DNA of 5,920 nt from Chloroflexia bacterium (GTDB lineage Bacteria; Chloroflexota; Chloroflexia; QHBQ01; JADMIH01): contig JAICKM010000453.1 in assembly GCA_025927935.1 (NCBI GenBank), positions 1-5,920 on the forward strand. Reading direction: 5' to 3'. The first letter of the stretch is position 1. The number at the start of each line of letters is the position of its first letter. A model generated the notes under the pieces. The model did not search any database. It worked only from the letters and a program-made list of their open reading frames with translations, and had not been told where the DNA came from. Made by a program: the position numbers and the translations under genes. Positions 1-4,708 of this stretch are shown here, piece after piece.

Positions 1-1164
1 GCGTGCCCGCACGTCTTCGCGCGCCCGCTCCTGGAGCACCGTCTGCGCCGGCACCGTCACGAACGAGTTGAGCGCGCCCAGGATCAGCACCAGCACCATC
101 ATCGCGCCCAGCACCCAGGCGTGCGTTGCCGCCGCGCCGCCCACCAGACCGGCCAGCAGCCGCACTGCCGGACTCAGCGCCGAGAAGGCCAGCAAGCCAA
201 GTCCCGCCGCAAACGTCGCCAGGCTGATCATGCGCATACGGTTCGCCTCTGTCGAGAAGCGCCCCACCAGCGCCACGCCGATGCCCAACCCGATCCCGCC
301 CGGAGCCAGCACCAGGTACAGGTCCGACGCCGGGATACCCACCTCTTCGGCCAGGAAGCGCGGGCCGATCACGCCCAGCATCAACACCACCGCCGTGCCC
401 ACCGAGGACTGGATAATGGCGCTGAAGATCGCCGCATCGTTGCGGATATACTGCCAGCCTTCGCGCAGGTCGGCCAGCACCGACTGGACCGCGTCCGCCG
501 CGCCGTCAACCTGCGTGGCCGGCTTTACCTGCTCGCCGCGCGGCAGCAGCCAGGTCAGCAGCGTGCAGGCCACGAACAGCCCGGCCAGGATCGCGTAGAA
601 GGCCCCGAAATCGGTACCGTGCACCAGCACCTTCACACACAGCGGACCCAGCAGCAGGAAGCCGAGCAACTGGCTTGCCGTGAAGGTCAGATTAAACAGC
701 GAGTTCGCGGGTAGCAGATGCTCGCGGCCCACCAGCAACGGGATCGCCGCGCCTTCCGCCGGCATAAAGAACTGGCTCACCGAGGCGAAGACCAGGGCGG
801 TGATATAGAGCACCAGCAGCGGGTCGAAGCGCAGGACGGGGCCGGTCAGCAGGATATAGCCGAGCAAAGCCAGCGTGCGCCCGGCGTTGGTCGCCACCAG
901 CACCGTCCGCTTGGCCCGCCGGTCCACGAAGATACCGGCCAGCGCGCTGAACAGGATGCCCGGCAACGCGAACGCAATCATGATGCCGCTCACCGCCGCG
1001 CTCGAATGGCTGATCGCCGCGACCTGCACCAGCAGCACATAGCTGATCATCTGCTGAGCGGTCTGCGACAGCGCCTGGGCCATCCAGAGACGCAAAAACG
1101 GCCCGTTGTGGAGGACCGCTCGCAGCCCGGCAGCCTGAGCAGCAGGTTCGATGGGTGTAGTCAT
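1..1164 (-). CDS. MFS transporter, efflux type (MFS_3/EntS-like), C-terminus cut off by window edge
   Basis: This frame is open from the ATG at 1164-1162 to the left edge, giving 388 residues with no stop. It is a hydrophobic polytopic membrane protein predicted to export small molecules by proton antiport. Residues about 38-52, 57-80, 93-109, 115-134, 160-180 and 187-207 are membrane segments; a polar central loop (about 208-240) precedes a second helical half (about 245-268, 281-300, 312-330, 350-370). The loop after the second helix carries the MFS motif A pattern (G77, D81, R82, K85, R86). Residues 133-157 (FMPAEGAAIPLLV, then LLPANSLFN) match the MFS_3 group that includes EntS and macrolide-efflux-like proteins. 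A GGGAG ribosome site (1179-1175) lies 10 nt before the ATG. Family members are usually 400-450 residues, so little is missing. Substrate is unknown. The family call is firm; the role in export is inferred from the family. Confidence 0.9.
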   Translation of the reverse strand, partial: MTTPIEPAAQAAGLRAVLHNGPFLRLWMAQALSQTAQQMISYVLLVQVAAISHSSAAVSGIMIAFALPGILFSALAGIFVDRRAKRTVLVATNAGRTLALLGYILLTGPVLRFDPLLVLYITALVFASVSQFFMPAEGAAIPLLVGREHLLPANSLFNLTFTASQLLGFLLLGPLCVKVLVHGTDFGAFYAILAGLFVACTLLTWLLPRGEQVKPATQVDGAADAVQSVLADLREGWQYIRNDAAIFSAIIQSSVGTAVVLMLGVIGPRFLAEEVGIPASDLYLVLAPGGIGLGIGVALVGRFSTEANRMRMISLATFAAGLGLLAFSALSPAVRLLAGLVGGAAATHAWVLGAMMVLVLILGALNSFVTVPAQTVLQERAREDVRAR

Positions 1165-1183
1165 GTGATCAAATCTCCCGTCC

Positions 1184-1215
1184 GTTATACGCGGCAGCCG
1201 TGCAAAAAGTCACAA
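1184..1215 (-). promoter_or_regulatory. Candidate promoter of the MFS transporter
   Basis: On the minus strand a TATAAC -10-like hexamer (1189-1184) sits 19 nt upstream of the ATG at 1164. Possible -35 elements are GTGACT (1213-1208, spacer 18) or TTGTGA (1215-1210, spacer 20); neither is a strong match. The implied 5' leader would be very short, about 12-15 nt, but would still hold the GGGAG ribosome site. The site is read from sequence alone. Confidence 0.35.
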
Positions 1216-1473
1216 TGCAGGGGAGGCGCCGCGCCAGGTAAGCGTTTTATGTCACGCCTAGGATAGCACGGATACAGGAGCCGGCACATGCCGCCACAGG
1301 TGTAATACAGGACGTATGATTGCCCATGGGAAACAGCGCCGATCCTACGCCTTTGGGGGGAGGCAAAATTGGGCGGATGTCGCACCCGTGCCGGCGGCTC
1401 CAGCACGGGCAGGGGGAAACCAGTTCGATAGGTGGGACCTCAACCCTGGGCGCCGCCCTACGTCATTTCGCGG

Positions 1474-1500
1474 TGTAGAGACCGGTTGCAAACCGGCGCG
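1474..1500 (+). repeat. TGTAG-led palindromic repeat, copy 1
   Basis: TGTAG (1474-1478) is followed by a hairpin: CCGGTT (1482-1487), loop GCA, AACCGG (1491-1496). The stem is 6 bp. Its loop GCA is the reverse complement of the TGC loop in copy 2, while the TGTAG leader keeps the same orientation. It is one of four related copies in this window. Confidence 0.75.
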
Positions 1501-1516
1501 GTCGCCCGACGCTGCT

Positions 1517-1543
1517 TGTAGGGGCCGGTTTGCAACCGGCCTG
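1517..1543 (+). repeat. TGTAG-led palindromic repeat, copy 2
   Basis: TGTAG (1517-1521) leads into GGCCGGTT (1523-1530), loop TGC, AACCGGCC (1534-1541). This is an 8-bp perfect stem, extendable by a G-T pair (1522/1542). It lies 43 bp after copy 1 in the same orientation. No T-run follows, so it is not a classical terminator. Confidence 0.8.
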
Positions 1544-1597
1544 CCGCAATGCGGTGGTGTAGGTGCCGTAAAAGAGGTTGCGCGGCAAGCAACTCCC

Positions 1598-1626
1598 CGC
1601 CCCCGCCGCGGCGAGGGGCGGGGGCG
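1598..1626. repeat. G/C-only inverted repeat (hairpin)
   Basis: CGCCCCCGCC (1598-1607) pairs perfectly over 10 bp with GGCGGGGGCG (1617-1626) across a 9-nt loop. Its right arm is part of the first of two 16-bp G-rich direct repeats. No T-tract follows on either side, so a role as terminator is doubtful. Confidence 0.55.
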
Positions 1627-1631
1627 AGGTT
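1616..1631 (+). repeat. G-rich 16-bp direct repeat, copy A
   Basis: GGGCGGGGGCGAGGTT occurs here and again, identically, at 1705-1720, 89 bp downstream. Copy A also forms the right arm of the hairpin at 1598-1626. Confidence 0.7.
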
Positions 1632-1675
1632 GGCTAGGCGCCCGACCAGGCGGCCCGCAGCCCGCGTCACTTCGT

Positions 1676-1700
1676 ACTCAGCACTCAGCACTCAGCACTC
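1676..1700 (+). repeat. Heptamer tandem repeat (ACTCAGC)n
   Basis: ACTCAGC is repeated three times without a break (1676-1682, 1683-1689, 1690-1696), followed by a partial ACTC (1697-1700). It is a short simple repeat between the two G-rich direct repeats and lies outside any gene. Confidence 0.85.
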
Positions 1701-1704
1701 GTGC

Positions 1705-1720
1705 GGGCGGGGGCGAGGTT
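1705..1720 (+). repeat. G-rich 16-bp direct repeat, copy B
   Basis: Identical to 1616-1631. It ends 5 bp before the receiver gene's stop codon (TAA, 1728-1726 on the minus strand). Further G-runs at 1722-1724, 1732-1734 and 1736-1739 continue into the gene's last codons. Confidence 0.7.
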
Positions 1721-1725
1721 AGGGC

Positions 1726-2154
1726 TTACGAGGGCGGGGTGTGGCGATCCGGCTGGCGCACCGCGGCCGGGGGGCCATCCCTCTCCAGGCCCAATACCAT
1801 ATAGATATGCGCCAGCAAGGCGCGGGGACTAAACGGCTTGGTGAAATAGAAATCCGCGCCCGCCGCGGCCGCCGCCGCCCGATCTTCGGGCCGGTTTGCC
1901 CCGGTGAGCATGAGGATGTAGCTCCGCGCCGTAAGGGGATCCTGTTTCAACTGGCGGCACACTTCCAGCCCTTCCGCCTGGTTGGGGGTCAGGTAGAGGT
2001 CCAGGATAATGAGATCCGGCTGGAATTCGCGGGCCACCCGCAACGCCATCTTGCCGCTGCTGACCTGGCGAATCAAAAACTCCGGTGCGGCCAGCGTCAC
2101 CAACAGCAGTTGGCGCAACCCAGGATCATCGTCGACCAGCAAGATATGCTTCAT
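1726..2154 (-). CDS. Stand-alone response regulator receiver protein
   Basis: A 142-residue cytoplasmic CheY-like receiver domain with no output domain. Residues 1-124 make up the fold: the acidic pocket D8-D9-D10, the phosphoacceptor D52 in LIILDLYL, the switch threonine T84 in LMLTG, and the conserved lysine K106 in FTKPF are all present, so it should accept phosphate from a histidine kinase. The tail (127-142, Pro/Arg-rich) is low complexity. The segment after D52 (LYLTPNQAEGLEV) is two residues longer than the usual MPGMDGLEV type loop. Start ATG at 2154-2152 has a weak GGGA 5 nt upstream. No kinase or second regulator lies in the window, so the partner is unknown. It is divergent from the acetyltransferase gene. 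Output could be by protein-protein contact, as in CheY or Spo0F; that is inference. Confidence 0.93.
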   Translation of the reverse strand: MKHILLVDDDPGLRQLLLVTLAAPEFLIRQVSSGKMALRVAREFQPDLIILDLYLTPNQAEGLEVCRQLKQDPLTARSYILMLTGANRPEDRAAAAAAGADFYFTKPFSPRALLAHIYMVLGLERDGPPAAVRQPDRHTPPS

Positions 2155-2268
2155 ACAGATCCCATCCGTGCGCCCTGGCGTTTCGGCCCCCGCCCGACCG
2201 CAGGCAACGCGGGGTAGTAACCGGCCGAATAAGTTGGCGGCAAGTGTGTAGGTCCCAGAGACGCGCCT

Positions 2269-2277
2269 ATTCTACCA
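2269..2277 (-). promoter_or_regulatory. Candidate extended -10 promoter of the receiver gene
   Basis: On the minus strand TGG is followed by TAGAAT (2274-2269), a TGn extended -10 with five of six consensus matches. No good -35 is found at 17 bp (GTGTTT, 2297-2292). Predicted transcription starts near 2262, giving a leader of about 105 nt before the ATG at 2154. Confidence 0.4.
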
Positions 2278-2281
2278 CAGG

Positions 2282-2303
2282 GGCACTGACGAAACACTGA
2301 CAG
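2282..2303 (-). promoter_or_regulatory. Direct repeat resembling a Pho box
   Basis: CACTGAC occurs twice on the plus strand (2284-2290, 2295-2301), spaced exactly 11 bp. Read on the minus strand this is CTGTCAG-TGTT-TCGTCAG, the 7-4-7 layout of the E. coli PhoB site (CTGTCAT, 4 bp A/T-rich, CTGTCAC). Its last repeated base (2284) lies 9 bp upstream of the TAGAAT -10, taking the place of a -35 element, as expected for activator-dependent promoters. The first half matches well, the second only in GTCA, so chance is possible. Confidence 0.35.
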
Positions 2304-2351
2304 CGCGCCCTGGAGCCGCGATCACAATAATCATAGTAATCCGAACGGGAG

Positions 2352-2389
2352 CGCGGGCGGGGATCCAACCGTATCCGCCCGCGTTCTTT
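2352..2389 (+). terminator. Terminator-like hairpin in a divergent gap
   Basis: CGCGGGCGG (2352-2360) pairs over 9 bp with CCGCCCGCG (2375-2383), with a 14-nt loop, followed by TTCTTTA. On the plus strand this resembles an intrinsic terminator with a weak T-tract. An AT-richer stretch (about 2323-2341) precedes it. No annotated gene is transcribed toward it, so its role is unclear. Confidence 0.4.
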
Positions 2390-2524
2390 AGCATACCCGC
2401 GCCCGCACCGCCCTTGCTACCGGCCAAGGGAGCCGCCCCGGCTACGACCTAGTACCGAGCGAAGAATCCGTCTTCAGGTGGATGTGGGTCCCTGCCCGCG
2501 ACTCCCGGTATCCAGGGCATCCGC

Positions 2525-2533
2525 TGCTATAAT
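2525..2533 (+). promoter_or_regulatory. Extended -10 promoter of the acetyltransferase gene
   Basis: TGC directly precedes a perfect TATAAT (2528-2533), giving a consensus TGn extended -10 in otherwise GC-rich DNA. No recognisable -35 lies 16-18 bp upstream, which extended -10 promoters can do without. Transcription would begin near 2540, leaving a leader of about 70 nt before the ATG at 2610. It rules against the longer reading frame starting at 2478, because that start would precede the promoter. Confidence 0.6.
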
Positions 2534-2609
2534 GAATGCGACACAGCAGGCACTCAACGCGCCCACACCGGCGGCGCACAGCCCGTCTATCGCCCCATGG
2601 AGGTGCAAC

Positions 2610-3659
2610 ATGACCATACTCGCCGTCGAGATCCGCCGCCTCGATCCGCAAACCGCGACCGACGCGGAGTGGCGGGCGCTCAATACGCTGAACAACATCC
2701 TGGAAGCCGAATTCTTCCCGGAAGACCCGCCCCAAAAACTGGAAACCACCATGAGCCATGTGCGCGACATCCCGGCCCATGTCGATGCGCGCCGCTGGCA
2801 CGCCTGGCAGGGCGATGAACTCGTCGGGCGGGGCCTATTCTCCATCTGGAGCCCCAACGACAATCGCCACCTGGCCGACTTCTGGATCGGCGTGCGCCCC
2901 GACATGCGCCGCCAAGGTATCGCCCGGCGCTTGCTCGCGCCCATCGTCGCCGCCGCCGAGCAGGAGCAGCGCCGCCTGCTGGTCACCTGGAGTACCGACC
3001 GCGTGGCCGGCAACGATGCCTTCCTGAATCGCCTCGGCGCCCATATGGGCCTGGAGACCCACACCAACCAGTTGCGCATCGCCGATGTGGACCGGGCGCA
3101 GTTGCGCGCCTGGGAAGAGCGGGCCAGGGAACGCGCGCCGGGATTCCAACTGGGCTTCTGGGAGGGTGCCCACCCCGAGGAACTGATCCCGGCCATGATC
3201 GAGGCCCGCAAAGGCATGAACCTGGCCCCCATCGGCTCCATCGAGTGGGAAGATCACATCACCACACCGGAAGAGTTGCGGGAGCAAGACGCTAGCCGTG
3301 CCCGCCGCGGTATCATCCGCTGGACCATGTACGTCCGCGAGGGCGACTCCGGCCCCATCGCCGGCTACACCGAAGTGTTCTGGGATCCACAGTACCCCCA
3401 ACGGCTCTGGCAGGAAGAGACGACCGTGCTGCCGCCCTACCGCAACCGGGGCCTGGGCCGCTGGATCAAGGCGGCCATGCTGGAAAAAGTGCTGCGCGAG
3501 CGCCCGCAGGTCCAATACGTCCGCACCGGCAACGCCGACTCCAACGCCGCCATGCTCAAGATCAATTATGACCTGGGCTACAAGCCCTACATGGCCGAGC
3601 GCGTCTGGCAGGTGGAGACCACCCAGGCCCGCGCGTACCTCGGCCCAAACGCCGAATAA
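2610..3659 (+). CDS. Tandem GNAT-family N-acetyltransferase
   Basis: A 349-residue cytoplasmic protein with two GNAT folds. The first domain (about 5-160) has the acetyl-CoA binding motif A at 91-109, with the pyrophosphate loop R100-Q-G-I-A105. The second (about 180-340) has its own motif A at 269-290, with R278-N-R-G-L-G283, and the C-terminal signature TGNADSNAAMLKINYDLGY (306-324) typical of GNATs. Both loops look intact, so either domain could bind acetyl-CoA. Tandem GNATs of about 300-350 residues include mycothiol synthase MshD, but nothing here shows that substrate, so none is assigned. The ATG at 2610 is chosen because GGAGG (2599-2603) lies 6 nt upstream and a promoter at 2525-2533 precedes it. 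It stands alone: 185 bp separate it from the next gene. Confidence 0.92.
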   Translation: MTILAVEIRRLDPQTATDAEWRALNTLNNILEAEFFPEDPPQKLETTMSHVRDIPAHVDARRWHAWQGDELVGRGLFSIWSPNDNRHLADFWIGVRPDMRRQGIARRLLAPIVAAAEQEQRRLLVTWSTDRVAGNDAFLNRLGAHMGLETHTNQLRIADVDRAQLRAWEERARERAPGFQLGFWEGAHPEELIPAMIEARKGMNLAPIGSIEWEDHITTPEELREQDASRARRGIIRWTMYVREGDSGPIAGYTEVFWDPQYPQRLWQEETTVLPPYRNRGLGRWIKAAMLEKVLRERPQVQYVRTGNADSNAAMLKINYDLGYKPYMAERVWQVETTQARAYLGPNAE

Positions 3660-3710
3660 GCCCTGGCGCCCTGGTCCAGTTCACCAGCGGCGCTACGCAA
3701 CAATATACCC

Positions 3711-3748
3711 CGGCGGGCAGGCGCAGGTTCACCTGCCTCTGCCCGCCG
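3711..3748 (+). terminator. Strong hairpin downstream of the acetyltransferase gene
   Basis: CGGCGGGCAG (3711-3720) pairs with CTGCCCGCCG (3739-3748), and inside it GCAGGT (3723-3728) pairs with ACCTGC (3731-3736). The two stems are joined by a 2x2 internal loop that could include one G-T pair. The hairpin begins 51 bp after the acetyltransferase stop codon. No T-run follows, so it may be a 3'-end stabilising or Rho-type structure, or simply part of a repeat, rather than a classical intrinsic terminator. Confidence 0.5.
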
Positions 3749-3752
3749 CCTC

Positions 3753-3778
3753 TGTAGGAGCCTGTTGCAACCGGCCCC
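3753..3778 (+). repeat. TGTAG-led palindromic repeat, copy 3 (degenerate)
   Basis: TGTAG (3753-3757) is followed by GAGCCTGTTGCAACCGGCCCC. It matches copies 2 and 4 but with GGAG for GGGG, one T for G in the left arm and one base missing at the loop, so the stem is broken. It lies 4 bp after the hairpin at 3711-3748 and 66 bp before the methyltransferase ATG. Confidence 0.65.
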
Positions 3779-3844
3779 TCAGAATCAGTGAGACAACAAC
3801 GATGTGCGGCCCCCGATGTCTGGATTTTTCTAAGGGTAGTTTTG

Positions 3845-4522
3845 ATGGACAGAACAGAATGGCTGCGTGAGAAGCGGCGCCGCAGCGAAGAGCGCATGGA
3901 TATCCTCTTCGCTCCGATCTACGACGACAAGTGGGGCGGCTACATTAATCCGAGCCATGCGGCGATGCTGGACGACTTCCTTGCGTGCTGCCCGCCCGGC
4001 GGGCAGATCCTCGACGCCGCGTGCGGCACCGGCAAGTACTGGCCGCCGATCCTCACCAGCGGGCGGCAGGTAACCGGGTGTGACCAGTCGCAGCAAATGC
4101 TGGCACGGGCGCACGCCAAATTCCCGGCGGTTCCGGTGATAAAACTGGGCTTGCAAGAACTCGACTATGACGAGGCGTTTGACGGCATCACCTGTATCGA
4201 CGCCATGGAAATGATCTGCCCAGAAGATTGGCCGCGTGTGCTGGCTAACTTCGCGCGCGCACTGCGTCCGGGCGCCCTGCTCTACTTCACCGTGGAACTG
4301 GCCGCTCCTGAAGAGATGGCCGCAGCCTTCGCCGCCGGGCAGGAGCAAGGCTTGCCCGTGGTACAGGGCGAATGGGCGCACGAAGGCGGGTATCACTATT
4401 ACCCGGATCTCGACCAGGTGCGGACCTGGACAGGCGAGGCCGGCTTCACTTCCCTCAAGGAAACAGAAGGCGACGGGTATGCGCATTTCCTGATCCGCCG
4501 CCCCTACCCCGTGCCGCTGTAG
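3845..4522 (+). CDS. Class I SAM-dependent methyltransferase
   Basis: A 225-residue cytoplasmic protein with the Rossmann-like methyltransferase fold. Motif I is ILDAACGTGKY (55-65), the glycine-rich SAM loop; GCDQS (78-82) supplies acidic D80, which normally contacts the SAM ribose; DGITCIDAMEMI (113-124) is the motif IV region; and ALRPGALLYF (139-148) is the usual post-motif strand. This fits the Methyltransf_11/25 type, which acts on small molecules. The substrate cannot be read from sequence. The N-terminus (1-18) is highly charged. I chose ATG 3845 because AAGGG (3832-3836) lies 8 nt upstream; a GTG at 3788 would add 19 residues with no homology signal and no good ribosome site. The stop codon TAG lies inside repeat copy 4. 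No promoter is clear. Confidence 0.9.
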   Translation: MDRTEWLREKRRRSEERMDILFAPIYDDKWGGYINPSHAAMLDDFLACCPPGGQILDAACGTGKYWPPILTSGRQVTGCDQSQQMLARAHAKFPAVPVIKLGLQELDYDEAFDGITCIDAMEMICPEDWPRVLANFARALRPGALLYFTVELAAPEEMAAAFAAGQEQGLPVVQGEWAHEGGYHYYPDLDQVRTWTGEAGFTSLKETEGDGYAHFLIRRPYPVPL

Positions 4523-4543
4523 GGGCCGGTTGTAAACCGGCCC
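4518..4543 (+). repeat. TGTAG-led palindromic repeat, copy 4, overlapping a stop codon
   Basis: TGTAG (4518-4522) is followed by GGGCCGGTT (4523-4531), loop GTA, AACCGGCCC (4535-4543): a perfect 9-bp stem, the best in the window. Bases 4520-4522 (TAG) are the stop codon of the methyltransferase gene. The hairpin could protect the mRNA 3' end or weaken read-through, but it has no T-run. Confidence 0.8.
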
Positions 4544-4570
4544 GCCCCCTGATCCCCGCGTACCCTACCG

Positions 4571-4671
4571 CACCGGCCCGCAATATAACACATGGATGGA
4601 CGCCGTCCTATTATATTATGTCAAACAAAAGCTTTGGGCGCTCCGCAAAATGGGCCGGTGTTATACCCGGC
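4571..4671. other. AT-richer island with inverted repeat, upstream of the PH-like protein gene
   Basis: CACCGGCCC (4571-4579) and GGGCCGGTG (4652-4660) are perfect 9-bp inverted repeats enclosing 72 bp that is clearly AT-richer than its surroundings. The interior has GGAC/GTCC (4598-4608) and a run of T/A around 4609-4619 with TATTAT-type -10 candidates on the plus strand, but no -35 at correct spacing. It is the most likely place for the promoter of the gene at 4709, though no single site can be named. Confidence 0.35.
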
Positions 4672-4708
4672 GTGCGTGAGTGTCCATAAGCGTGTCCCGA
4701 GGAGCAAA

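Larger units (their letters stand above)
1165..1725. other. Repeat-rich non-coding gap between transporter and receiver genes
   Basis: About 560 bp without a credible gene. The right part (1474-1725) is a cluster of short repeats: two TGTAG-led palindromes, a G/C-only hairpin, a heptamer tandem repeat and two G-rich direct repeats. The left part (1236-1470) holds only weak structure, the clearest being CCCGTGC (1385-1391) paired with GCACGGG (1403-1409) over an 11-nt loop. Both frames that stay open here (plus 1316-1804, minus 1406-1185) translate to Arg/Pro/Gly-rich sequence with no recognisable domain and lack good ribosome sites. Confidence 0.7.
2155..2609. other. Divergent intergenic region, receiver / acetyltransferase
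   Basis: About 455 bp without a gene. It holds the leader, -10 and Pho-box-like repeat of the leftward receiver gene (2155-2303), an AT-richer stretch and terminator-like hairpin (2323-2389), a GC-rich section with nothing recognised (2390-2460), a small inverted repeat GAAGA/TCTTC (2461-2475), and the rightward promoter and leader of the acetyltransferase gene (2525-2609). Confidence 0.65.

Noticed and set aside
68..1266. Plus-strand open frames at 68-598, 121-714 and 718-1266
   Set aside because: They are antisense to the MFS transporter, which shows clear membrane helices and family motifs. Their translations are Arg/Gln/Ala-rich with no domain, as expected of shadow frames in GC-rich DNA.
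1185..1406. Minus-strand 73-codon frame upstream of the transporter
   Set aside because: It covers the transporter's promoter region, has no good ribosome site and has no recognisable domain.
1474..1543. Possible CRISPR array from the two nearby TGTAG repeats
   Set aside because: There are only two adjacent, imperfect copies, with a spacer of about 16 bp, no array and no cas genes; the other copies are dispersed.
1316..1804. Plus-strand 162-codon frame through the repeat cluster
   Set aside because: Its sequence is made of the palindromes, the heptamer array and G-rich repeats, and its end overlaps the receiver gene in antisense.
2461..2475. GAAGA/TCTTC inverted repeat as an operator for the acetyltransferase
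   Set aside because: The stem is 5 bp and lies over 50 bp upstream of the -10; this is easily chance.
2478..2609. GTG at 2478 as start of the acetyltransferase
   Set aside because: It lies upstream of the extended -10 at 2525-2533, has no ribosome site and adds 44 residues without GNAT character. ATG 2610 has GGAGG 6 nt upstream.
3788..3844. GTG at 3788 as start of the methyltransferase
   Set aside because: The added 19 residues carry no fold signal and there is no ribosome site; ATG 3845 has AAGGG at a good distance.
4610..4624. Minus-strand TATAAT (4615-4610) and TTGACA (4624-4619) as a leftward promoter
   Set aside because: The two boxes are only 3 bp apart and neither has a partner at 16-18 bp; AT-rich sequence gives such matches by chance.
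4592..4708. ATG at 4592 as start of the PH-like membrane protein
   Set aside because: It lies in the AT-richer island with no ribosome site; ATG 4709 has GAGGAG just upstream and leads directly into the TM segments.
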